DNA from: Gammaproteobacteria bacterium
Lineage (GTDB): Bacteria; Pseudomonadota; Gammaproteobacteria; UBA6429; Thiohalophilaceae
Direction: 5' to 3'
NCBI GenBank assembly: GCA_029881995.1
Contig: JAOULO010000004.1
Span: 47,346 to 111,345, forward strand
Length of the DNA: 64,000 nucleotides
Position 1 is the first letter of the stretch. Each line of letters starts with the position of its first letter. Shown piece by piece: positions 47,670 to 55,703 of the stretch. Under the pieces are notes generated by a model. That model ran no database searches and had not been told where the DNA came from. It saw only the letters and a program-made list of their open reading frames with translations. The translations under genes and the position numbers were made by a program.

Positions 47670-48491
47670 TTATCGAGCTTTAACGCTATTCATACCAAAC
47701 CGATCAACATTATCTCGCCATGCGAGGGTATATTTTTTTACCTCGTGATTACTTTCTATCTTTAACTTTAACTGTGGATTTTTAGATAAGACAGGTGTTG
47801 TTTTAATGATAACGATCTCTCTACCATCCTGTATAAGGCTAATATTGGTAACATAATGCGCAGTATCTCCCAGACCTGATTTCATGGGATGGTTGATCGT
47901 TGTGCTGATATTATCGATGCCATTTTTTTTAACATATTTAATTTTTGTCTTTTTATTGGGTTTCAGGTCGGTAATATAGTCATTGAAATCCATATCGACG
48001 GCGGCATTGAGTCCTGTATTAGGATTACAGGCTGGTGCAGATTGGCTAACTTTAATGGGCTGGCTTTGCACAATCCGCCCTAAGGATTCTACACGTACAA
48101 CAGCATCCCCGTTGGAAGGTGAGCTCATTTTTATTTTTGTGCTAAGGCTTTTTAATGCGGTATCTCCATAATTAGTGATTTCCATGACTTCACAATTATT
48201 CGCATAAATCACAGCGTTCTGACCAGACTCAAGATTGAGTCCAGTAATGGTGATAGGAACAAGGGCTCCATTTTTTACGGCACTGGGTGTTTCAACTGCA
48301 AGCGCTATTGCAGCAGCTCCACCTGCTGCTACTCCACCACTCGAGCCGCTGTGCATTACCGCATGATGAACCATCCCGCTGCGTACAGCCACATTTGTGG
48401 CTGTAAAGGCCTGGTAGCGTAGGAGGTCTGACACATTTGAACATCCTGCGAGCAGGAATAGTATAAATATTGTGAGGAATGGCTTTTTCAT
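47670..48491 (-). CDS. SoxY-SoxZ fusion lipoprotein
   Basis: A 273-residue lipoprotein (lipobox LAGC, Cys at 17). Residues about 68-155 match the SoxY carrier fold: ETPSAVKNGALVPITITGL and LSTKIKMSSPSNGDAVVRV. Residues about 190-265 match SoxZ: INHPMKSGL and TPVLSKNPQLKLKIES. In true SoxY the carrier Cys lies in a terminal GGCGG swinging arm. Here the equivalent end is SAPAC (C155), joined to the SoxZ domain. It resembles the SoxYZ-like carriers known beside quinoprotein dehydrogenases, but no such gene is nearby. A sulphur carrier role is possible, not shown. Confidence 0.8.
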   Translation of the reverse strand: MKKPFLTIFILFLLAGCSNVSDLLRYQAFTATNVAVRSGMVHHAVMHSGSSGGVAAGGAAAIALAVETPSAVKNGALVPITITGLNLESGQNAVIYANNCEVMEITNYGDTALKSLSTKIKMSSPSNGDAVVRVESLGRIVQSQPIKVSQSAPACNPNTGLNAAVDMDFNDYITDLKPNKKTKIKYVKKNGIDNISTTINHPMKSGLGDTAHYVTNISLIQDGREIVIIKTTPVLSKNPQLKLKIESNHEVKKYTLAWRDNVDRFGMNSVKAR

Positions 48492-48650
48492 CCTACACCT
48501 CGATGTTGTGCTGATTTTATAATAGTAGCGCCTGCTTGGGTTTGTATCGGCAGATTATTTAACAGTTATAGTGCTTATTAGTCTAAAATTGTCGAAATAT
48601 GCAGTTTAAATGAAGTGTAACTTACTCTAAGTAAACGTATTTATTTCAAA

Positions 48651-49994
48651 ATGAGCAGTGAAACCATTAGCGCCTTAGCAACGCCTCCCGGACGTGGTGG
48701 TGTGGGCATTGTGCGTGTCTCCGGACCTAAGGCTGCCACTGTTGCCAGAGAGATACTGGGGCGTTTGCCCTTACCCAGGCAGGCCCATTACCTGGATTTT
48801 CTAGCTGGGGATGGCTCTGTTATTGATACCGGTATTGCTTTGTTTTTCTCCGGGCCGAATTCCTTTACCGGTGAAGATGTTCTGGAGTTGCAGGGACATG
48901 GTGGTCCGGTAGTGATGGATATGTTGTTAAGGCGAACCATACAACTGGGTGTGCGTCTTGCCAGGCCGGGTGAATTTTCTGAACAGGCCTTTTTGAATGA
49001 CAAGATCGATCTGGCTCAGGCTGAAGCCATTGCTGATTTGATCGAGGCCAGCTCTGAACAGGCAGCACGGGGAGCACTACAGTCATTACAGGGTGTGTTT
49101 TCACAAAGCATTCATGATCTGGTAGAGAATCTTACGGAACTACGCATGTATGTCGAAGCAGCAATCGACTTTCCAGAAGAGGAGATAGATTTTCTGGCCG
49201 ATGAACGAATTGCTCAGCAGCTGGATACTATATATATACAAGTGAAAGAGATTTTAAAGCTGGCTGAACAGGGAAGCTTGTTGCGTGAAGGTATGCATGT
49301 AGTTTTGGCCGGACAGCCCAATGCGGGTAAGTCCAGCTTGTTAAATGCCATGGCAGGTAGAGAATCAGCCATTGTGACGGACATCCCCGGTACGACTCGG
49401 GATGTTTTGAGAGAGGAGATCCACATTGACGGTATGCCACTACATGTGATCGATACGGCTGGCCTAAGAGAAAGTGTCGATGTGGTGGAAAAGGAAGGAA
49501 TCAAACGGACCTGGCAGGCCATTGAACAGGCAGATCAGCTGTTATTGTTGGTGGATGACCAGCTTGGTGTGACAGATGCAGATAAAGAAATTCTTGGAAA
49601 GTTACCACAGCACATCCATGTCACTTTTATTCATAACAAGGTTGATTTAAGTGGAAACCAGGCCGAACGAATTGAAAGTGAACAGGGAACAGTAATTCGT
49701 TTGTCTGCGAAACAGGATATGGGTATTGATTTATTGCGCGATCATCTCAAGGCGCAAATGGGTTATACCGGTGCGGGTGAAGGTCGATTTATTGCACGAC
49801 GACGTCATCTCGACGCCCTTGAACGTGCATTGGCCTTCTTGGATAAAGCAAAACAACAGCTACAACACCATAGTGGCGAACTACTTGCAGAAGAATTACG
49901 CCAGTCGCAGCAGGCCTTGGGTGAAATAACTGGCCAGGTCAGTTCTGATGAATTGCTTGGCAGAATTTTTTCCAGCTTCTGTATAGGAAAATAA
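48651..49994 (+). CDS. mnmE: tRNA modification GTPase MnmE
   Basis: A 447-residue GTPase that, with MnmG, makes the cmnm5 modification at tRNA wobble uridine 34. The N-terminal folate-binding domain is at about 1-118 ([20 protein letters not shown]). The G domain has [14 protein letters not shown] near 222, DIPGTTRDV near 243 and DTAGLRES near 266. The C-terminal helical domain ends in the conserved FCIGK with its catalytic Cys. In many relatives mnmG, rsmG and parAB follow; here the aminopeptidase gene does. Confidence 0.97.
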   Translation: MSSETISALATPPGRGGVGIVRVSGPKAATVAREILGRLPLPRQAHYLDFLAGDGSVIDTGIALFFSGPNSFTGEDVLELQGHGGPVVMDMLLRRTIQLGVRLARPGEFSEQAFLNDKIDLAQAEAIADLIEASSEQAARGALQSLQGVFSQSIHDLVENLTELRMYVEAAIDFPEEEIDFLADERIAQQLDTIYIQVKEILKLAEQGSLLREGMHVVLAGQPNAGKSSLLNAMAGRESAIVTDIPGTTRDVLREEIHIDGMPLHVIDTAGLRESVDVVEKEGIKRTWQAIEQADQLLLLVDDQLGVTDADKEILGKLPQHIHVTFIHNKVDLSGNQAERIESEQGTVIRLSAKQDMGIDLLRDHLKAQMGYTGAGEGRFIARRRHLDALERALAFLDKAKQQLQHHSGELLAEELRQSQQALGEITGQVSSDELLGRIFSSFCIGK

Positions 49995-49996
49995 AT

Positions 49997-51079
49997 ATGT
50001 TACGTAGTTTAATTCCTGTTTTTGTCATTGCCATATTACAAGTAAGCGGCTGTAGTTCACTCAGTTATTATTCTCATTTAATGAATGGTCATCATGATCT
50101 GATAGAAGCGGAAGAGGATATTGAAGACATTCTTGAATCCAAAAAATATGATGAGTCGACTCGTCAAAGATTAAAAAAGGCCCTTGAGATACGTCGCTTT
50201 GCCAGTGCGGAACTTGGTCTGCCTGATAATGACAGCTATACCACCTTTGTCAAAATGGATCGTAAATATCCAGTATGGAATGTCATTGCAGCAGAGACGT
50301 TTTCGGTAAAGGCCAAGCAATGGTGTTTTCTGATTGTCGGTTGTATTAATTACCGGGGCTATTTTAAAAAATCAGATGCAGAACTAAAAGCGAAAGAGCT
50401 TGCTGATCAGGGATTTGATGTAACCGTTTCTCCTGCGGCAGCCTACTCGACGCTTGGTTGGTTCGATGACCCTCTGTTAAGTTCAATGTTATATAAGGAA
50501 GAAGCTCATCTGGCAGGAATTATATTTCATGAGCTTGCTCATCAGAAGATCTATGTCGATGATGATTCTGCTTTTAATGAGGCCTTTGCCACGGCTGTTG
50601 AGCTGGAGGGCGTTCGCCGTTGGCTGGAGTCAACGAATAATACCAAAGGCATAAATAAGTATCGATTATACAAACAGCGCCAGAAAGAATTTAATCACCT
50701 TTTAAAAATAACTCGTGAAAAATTGAAGCAGAGCTATGCCCTGGAAAATACTCCTCCTGAAATCCGCATAAATGCAAAGCAACGTATTATCAATAATATG
50801 AAAAAGGACTATCAAAAGCTGAAAAAACAATGGGGTGGATATGATGGCTATGACAAATGGATGTCACGGGATATTAACAATGCGCACCTGGCTCTGGTAG
50901 CCACCTATCATGAACTGGTTCCTGTTTTTGAACGAATGCTCAGCGAGGCTGGGCAGAATATGGAAAAATTCTATGTTTCGGTAGAATCCACCGCTGAGCT
51001 GTCTTATGAACAGCGCAGGCAGCTATTTAACCATTTATCAGCTGAAATGGCGAAGTCTACATTCAAGGCCTACAATTAA
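49997..51079 (+). CDS. putative zinc aminopeptidase lipoprotein (DUF2265-type)
   Basis: A 360-residue lipoprotein (lipobox VSGC) starting two bases after mnmE stops. The zincin motif IIFHELAHQ lies at H178-H182, with a third ligand Glu in AFNEAFATAVE (E195). The YYSHLMNGHHDLI opening and GWFDDPLLSSM segment match the predicted aminopeptidase family COG4324/DUF2265. Function is predicted only. Cotranscription with mnmE is likely. Confidence 0.85.
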   Translation: MLRSLIPVFVIAILQVSGCSSLSYYSHLMNGHHDLIEAEEDIEDILESKKYDESTRQRLKKALEIRRFASAELGLPDNDSYTTFVKMDRKYPVWNVIAAETFSVKAKQWCFLIVGCINYRGYFKKSDAELKAKELADQGFDVTVSPAAAYSTLGWFDDPLLSSMLYKEEAHLAGIIFHELAHQKIYVDDDSAFNEAFATAVELEGVRRWLESTNNTKGINKYRLYKQRQKEFNHLLKITREKLKQSYALENTPPEIRINAKQRIINNMKKDYQKLKKQWGGYDGYDKWMSRDINNAHLALVATYHELVPVFERMLSEAGQNMEKFYVSVESTAELSYEQRRQLFNHLSAEMAKSTFKAYN

Positions 51080-51171
51080 TTTGGACAAATGGTAAGCATA
51101 AAGATGCTTAGAGAATTTATAATTTTGAGGCTAGTAAGTAAGATAGTTATTGTCATTTAAGGAGTGAGTGT

Positions 51172-51873
51172 ATGAAGTTTTATAGTATGGTTATTCTTGT
51201 TTCAATCCTTGCGTTGGGTTCAACTCAATCAGCTATGGCCATTGAGCAATCTAAAACTTATGGCGAATCAACGGCAGGTTTTCTGGTTGGTATCTCTTCC
51301 AAGACCACAACTTTTACAGTTGGTGATAAAAATAATCGTGAACTTGCCAGCTTTGAGGGCTCAGAAGCCAGCCCCATGATTGTTTTTACCACCAAGGATT
51401 TGATGTATGGTGACTGGGAGAGCTGGGGATTATCCGTTGAGTTTGGCTATTCACAGTTTGACCTTAATAAGCAAAAGGACCGTGATGGTACACTGAAAAA
51501 CTTTAATACCTCAGTAGACGGTAACTATACTTATGGCATGGCGACCTTTACCCTTCATTCTGATGATAAACGGGCTAATAGGATGGATGAAGAAGGCTTC
51601 ATCCTGGGGCTCAATGCTGGTTATTCACTACTCAAGGCCAGTGGTAGTGTGGTGTATACCGGAACAGATTATTCCCGCCATAACATCAGTACCTCTTCCG
51701 TAGGCCCCACATTTGGTATCTATGGTGAGTACCGTAATAGTGGGTTTTTTGTCCGATTAGATATCAAGGCGATGGGAGGGGAAGAGGATAAAGCAGATGA
51801 CCCTGATGCTGCCGGCAATATTTATGTTGTAGGTGAGAGTAGTCTCAATATCGGATATTCTATTTATTTCTAA
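51172..51873 (+). CDS. outer-membrane beta-barrel protein A
   Basis: A 233-residue protein with a signal peptide (ending AMA) and alternating amphipathic strands to the C-terminus (SLNIGYSIYF), the outer-membrane-type final aromatic. It shares TSV(D/E)G(N/H)Y and GE(Y/F)R(N/H)xGF segments with the next gene, so they are paralogues. Ribosome site AAGGAG. No specific family recognised. Confidence 0.75.
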   Translation: MKFYSMVILVSILALGSTQSAMAIEQSKTYGESTAGFLVGISSKTTTFTVGDKNNRELASFEGSEASPMIVFTTKDLMYGDWESWGLSVEFGYSQFDLNKQKDRDGTLKNFNTSVDGNYTYGMATFTLHSDDKRANRMDEEGFILGLNAGYSLLKASGSVVYTGTDYSRHNISTSSVGPTFGIYGEYRNSGFFVRLDIKAMGGEEDKADDPDAAGNIYVVGESSLNIGYSIYF

Positions 51874-51951
51874 CTATATAGTTTTTGATTATCTACTTTT
51901 CTAAGGCGTTACAGTTGTGGCGCCCACTGCTATTTATTTCCCTATAAACTA

Positions 51952-52725
51952 ATGCGAAATTCACTAACAACTTTTTATCTTATCTTGCTGATTAGTTTGT
52001 CTGTACCTTTAAAGCTACAGGCAGAAGAAGCACTGAAAAACGCCAGCACAGATTCTGCTCTAGTCGATAATTCTTCCTGGTATTCACTGGATGTCTCACT
52101 AAATGCCGGTTTGATTTTCAGTAGAATGGAAATCAGAGACAAGGAAAAGTCAGATACCGTTGCCATTATGATTGGAGAAAATACTTCACCCATAATTCAT
52201 TTGGCTACTAATGATCTATTTTCTGAAGATATCGAATATGTAAAATTGCGGCTTGAAGCTGAGTTTGCGACGGTGCGATTTAATGAACAGGAAGAAACTC
52301 TACAAAGCAGCAGTGAAGCAAAACGTTTGAATTTTGGGACTTCGGTGGAGGGCCACTACCTTACCGTTATGCCCGTTGCCTATGTGAATGTACTGGAATT
52401 TCTTAGTGACAATTCTGCGGCTAAGTTGACTCGTCAAGGCGGAAATGCTCTAAATATTGGTATTGGTGTCGGGTTTGCCTACCAGGACATGAACGGTACA
52501 GCGGTCTATACAAGAGCAGGTGCTGATCGAAGTGTTATCCATCAGGTAGATGTTAAAGAAACAGGAATTGCCGGTAAGATATTTGGCGAGTTCCGCCATA
52601 ATGGATTTTATTCCAGTGTTAGCTTTAATATCCTGCGTGCAACAGGTAAAGACGAGACGGGATCTCAGTATGATTATGATTCCGACACCATGAATGTTTC
52701 GCTGGGTTATGCCTTGCTCTTCTGA
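51952..52725 (+). CDS. outer-membrane beta-barrel protein B
   Basis: A 257-residue paralogue of the preceding gene: signal peptide ending LQA, similar strand pattern, same final aromatic (VSLGYALLF). The Met at 51952 begins MRNSLTTFYL; an obvious ribosome site is not visible. It probably arose by tandem duplication. Confidence 0.72.
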   Translation: MRNSLTTFYLILLISLSVPLKLQAEEALKNASTDSALVDNSSWYSLDVSLNAGLIFSRMEIRDKEKSDTVAIMIGENTSPIIHLATNDLFSEDIEYVKLRLEAEFATVRFNEQEETLQSSSEAKRLNFGTSVEGHYLTVMPVAYVNVLEFLSDNSAAKLTRQGGNALNIGIGVGFAYQDMNGTAVYTRAGADRSVIHQVDVKETGIAGKIFGEFRHNGFYSSVSFNILRATGKDETGSQYDYDSDTMNVSLGYALLF

Positions 52726-52855
52726 AGTCTAAGCACGGGTTTTTCCTCCCCTTAAATTACACTAAAGAAAGTGTGATTTTACTCTAATTTTTTTCAAAAT
52801 TTGACCGATACAAAACCTGAGTGTTCAAGGAGTCGACCAGATAGGTAATGTAAAA

Positions 52856-53617
52856 ATGGTCAGTAATTTCAATAAGTTATTGTTTATTCTAGGTTTGTGC
52901 ATGCCTCAGCTAGTCATTGCTGGTTTTCAGGGCAGCGTGCAAACGACTACTACTCACCATGAAAATTTCAATATGGCTAAAGATGAGACCCAGGCTGAGG
53001 AAGAGACGGTTCAGACGGTGCAGGCCAGCCTGTCCTATTACAAAGCCTCCAGCAAGGAATTTGTCTGGGTGGCGAATGCTTATTACAGCTATTCAGAATA
53101 CGATAAATACCATCACCTGTCGGGTAGTTCTGTCACTCTCCTGGGCGGTATTTTCTATCGGTTTGATGAGTCCAATTCAATGACTATTAAGCTGGGTAAG
53201 CGAGAACGTAATTATGACGATGAAGACTTGAGCCTGTATCAGGATGATGCTCATTTCATGACACTCCAGCTATCACAACGTCTATCTTCAACCACTTTAT
53301 TGAATGAAAAAGTAAAGTATGAAGAGAACGTACCAAAAATTGATTCCAATAAATATACCAGTACTCAGGCACAGATCTGGTTTGTCTGGAATCTGGCCAG
53401 GAGTTCTCGATTGACCATGGGTTATACGCAAACCAGAAGAAGTTATGATAATCGAAATGAAGAATATACATTTGATGAACCTTATATGAACATTAGTTAT
53501 AACTTAACACGAAATATCTTTACCAGAATTGGCTATTCAAAATTAAAGTTGACGGACCAGACTGGTGGTCGAGCATACAATAAAACCGCCTATATTTCCT
53601 TGGGTATGGGGTTTTAA
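52856..53617 (+). CDS. outer-membrane beta-barrel protein C
   Basis: A 253-residue protein with signal peptide (ending VIA) and many strands rich in Tyr and Ser, ending in the terminal aromatic pattern AYISLGMGF. It is less similar to barrels A and B and resembles the TIGR-type putative beta-barrel proteins found beside exopolysaccharide genes. The CBM48 gene starts two bases after its stop, so they are coupled. Confidence 0.72.
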   Translation: MVSNFNKLLFILGLCMPQLVIAGFQGSVQTTTTHHENFNMAKDETQAEEETVQTVQASLSYYKASSKEFVWVANAYYSYSEYDKYHHLSGSSVTLLGGIFYRFDESNSMTIKLGKRERNYDDEDLSLYQDDAHFMTLQLSQRLSSTTLLNEKVKYEENVPKIDSNKYTSTQAQIWFVWNLARSSRLTMGYTQTRRSYDNRNEEYTFDEPYMNISYNLTRNIFTRIGYSKLKLTDQTGGRAYNKTAYISLGMGF

Positions 53618-53619
53618 CA

Positions 53620-53952
53620 ATGAGCCGAAGAATACATTGGCTTTTTATAACACTGGTGCTGACAGCACTTTGTTATGCAGGTATCAGTATGTTACAGGCA
53701 TCAAGTGAGGTGACTTTCAGCTTTAAGGTGAATGGTGCAAAGCGGGTAAAAGTTTATGGGAGTTTTAATAGCTGGTCTAAAGGTTTTCTATTAAAACGAA
53801 ATGGCAATGGTAAGTGGGCTCAAACTGTAGAGTTACAAAGGGGGCGTTACGAATACAAATATCTGGTTGATGGGAAATGGAAATACGATTCGGCCATGCC
53901 CACGATAGATGATGGTTTATATAGTCGCAATAATGTAATTATTGTTCGCTAA
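53620..53952 (+). CDS. membrane-anchored CBM48/AMPK-type glycogen-binding protein 1
   Basis: A 110-residue protein with an N-terminal span (WLFITLVLTALCYAGISML) and a periplasmic CBM48-like domain. Diagnostic residues are VKVYGSFNSWSKGFLLKR (the F-N-x-W sugar-binding turn) and YEYKYLVDGKWKYD, ending DGLYSRNNVIIV. This fold binds branched alpha-glucans such as glycogen in AMPK beta and starch enzymes. The binding Trp and Lys appear present, but the ligand here is unknown. Confidence 0.85.
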   Translation: MSRRIHWLFITLVLTALCYAGISMLQASSEVTFSFKVNGAKRVKVYGSFNSWSKGFLLKRNGNGKWAQTVELQRGRYEYKYLVDGKWKYDSAMPTIDDGLYSRNNVIIVR

Positions 53953-53977
53953 TTTTATGAGTTTTTTGGAGAGTAGT

Positions 53978-54385
53978 ATGAGTGCAATACATGGTGACAA
54001 ACTCTGGGGCAGAGCTGGTCTCATACTGCTGGCAGTCCTGTTGACGTATAGTTTTTACCAGGCGTATGTCATGCACTCTGCAAGTCGTAACGAATATGTT
54101 GAGGTGATGCTGGAAGCAAATATCAACAACGCAAAAGACGTAAGAATTGCGGGAAGTTTTAATAGCTGGCAACCACAGTGCTGTCTTGAAAATATTGCTG
54201 GAACAGATGAGTGGAAAATAAAGCTGAAGCTAAAACCGGGTGTATATGAGTACGTATATGTAGTAGATGGAAAACACTGGATACCGGAGCCGGAAAACAC
54301 AAAGCTTAAAGATGGATTTGGTGGCCGCAATGCGGTTATCTATGTCAATAGTAACAGGCAAAGACAGGGAGATGGCAATGTATAA
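53978..54385 (+). CDS. membrane-anchored CBM48/AMPK-type glycogen-binding protein 2
   Basis: A 135-residue paralogue with one membrane span (LILLAVLLTYSFYQAYVM) and the same domain: VRIAGSFNSWQPQCCLENI and YEYVYVVDGKHWIPEPENTK. The ATG at 53978 is set by a GGAGAG ribosome site, and it overlaps the following gene by eight bases. A CC pair after the binding turn is unusual. Both copies being anchored suggests they act together at the periplasmic face. Confidence 0.85.
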   Translation: MSAIHGDKLWGRAGLILLAVLLTYSFYQAYVMHSASRNEYVEVMLEANINNAKDVRIAGSFNSWQPQCCLENIAGTDEWKIKLKLKPGVYEYVYVVDGKHWIPEPENTKLKDGFGGRNAVIYVNSNRQRQGDGNV

Positions 54386-55604
54386 ACATACTATATCCGC
54401 ACTTCTGTTTATCTTGCTGTTTGGTATTTCACATACGGCTTTGTCAAAGACTTATAGTAAAGCAGATGAAGATAAGATCAGACAAATTCTAACAAAGGCG
54501 GGTGTAGACCAAACCAATGAAATATTATTGCTTCGTCGTATGGCAGCACGAAATGTACCGGTAGAGATTGCAATAAAATGGTCAGAAAAACTCAAGGAGA
54601 TGAATGATTTAAAACTACCTGTACCTATTGCGGTTGATCGCATTCAACAGGGACTGATTAAAAATATTAAAATACAATTCATCGACAAAGCCATCAACAA
54701 ACTTATCCATAATATAAACTGGAGCCAGCGATTACTGATAAATAAAACCATGCCCAAATCGACCAAACACAACAAGGTGGATGGATACGAGAAAAGATTA
54801 CTTAATAAAACTGCAACAAACATGGAAGTCGCCATGCGCCAGGGTTATAAGCGCAACGAGCTTGCAGTTGCCATGTCTAGAAAACGAGTCAACCTGGAGA
54901 TGGCGGCGGAAATATCAGAATCAATTACTCTCTGGACAAACTATGGAGTGGATTCTGATCGAGTCTTGTTGAGTATCAAGCGTAGCAATCGGCTTGGCTT
55001 TACTCCTGGCCAAATGCAGGATCTAAGAGAAAAAATCGATAGCATGGTGGTGTCAGATCGGGTTATTAGTCCAAAAAAGATTACCAGGCTAATCTGGGAC
55101 GAAATTCGGGAACTTGGCGATGTCATGGATGCTGAACATTCATTTCGTTCTGGTATGCAGCATAATCCCTACAGCGTGAAGGGTGCAGCAAGTACCAGTG
55201 GTAGTGATAGCCTGAATTTTTCAGATGTAGAAGTGCTTGAAACAAATACGAGCGATAGCGGAGGTGATGTTGGTGGTGATATCGGTAGCGGTAGCTCAGC
55301 GGGAGATATAGGCACTGATGGTGGAGGTGTGGGAGGAGATACTTCTGGTGGTGATGTCGGAGGTGGCTCTGATGTTGGTGGCAGCACCGACATGGGCGGT
55401 GGTGGTACCGACATGGGCGGTGGTGGTACCGACATGGGTGGTGGTGGTACCGATATGGGTGGTGGTGGTACCGATATGGGTGGTGGTGGTACCGGCATGG
55501 GTGGCGGCGGTGGCCATGGGGGTGGTGGTATGAGTGGTGGTGGTCATGATAGCGGTGGCATGGACGGTGGTGGCATGGGAGGTGGCGGTATGGGTGGTCA
55601 CTAA
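54378..55604 (+). CDS. exported helical protein with Gly/Met/His-rich repeat tail
   Basis: A 408-residue protein. ATG at 54378 fits the AGGGAG ribosome site; the leader ends near ALSK. The body (about 25-270) is helical and basic. The last 130 residues are Gly-rich, with about six tandem TDMGGGG units and then G, H, M and D-rich sequence to the end GGMGGH. His/Met/Asp in a Gly matrix could bind metal or form an extended surface tail. Last gene of the barrel/CBM48 operon. Confidence 0.7.
   Translation: MYKHTISALLFILLFGISHTALSKTYSKADEDKIRQILTKAGVDQTNEILLLRRMAARNVPVEIAIKWSEKLKEMNDLKLPVPIAVDRIQQGLIKNIKIQFIDKAINKLIHNINWSQRLLINKTMPKSTKHNKVDGYEKRLLNKTATNMEVAMRQGYKRNELAVAMSRKRVNLEMAAEISESITLWTNYGVDSDRVLLSIKRSNRLGFTPGQMQDLREKIDSMVVSDRVISPKKITRLIWDEIRELGDVMDAEHSFRSGMQHNPYSVKGAASTSGSDSLNFSDVEVLETNTSDSGGDVGGDIGSGSSAGDIGTDGGGVGGDTSGGDVGGGSDVGGSTDMGGGGTDMGGGGTDMGGGGTDMGGGGTDMGGGGTGMGGGGGHGGGGMSGGGHDSGGMDGGGMGGGGMGGH
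55386..55511 (+). repeat. 21-base tandem repeat (about six units)
   Basis: Units of ACCGACATGGGCGGTGGTGG plus T (later units have GATATG or GGCATG, and GGT for GGC). They encode repeated Thr-Asp-Met-Gly-Gly-Gly-Gly. The synonymous changes are grouped by position, indicating stepwise duplication and a copy number that may vary between strains. Confidence 0.85.
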
Positions 55605-55703
55605 TGCCGCTTTATTAAATACCTGCCAAATGCTGAAAACAGGCTATTCTGTTGATTATGAGTAAAGAGAATAATCAACTGATGCAAACTCTGTCCGCTA
55701 CCT

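Noticed and set aside
55169..55601. Pro/Val/Thr-rich minus-strand ORFs (101 and 109 codons)
   Set aside because: They are antisense reflections of the Gly-rich repeat; no ribosome site and the plus-strand gene is coupled to its operon.
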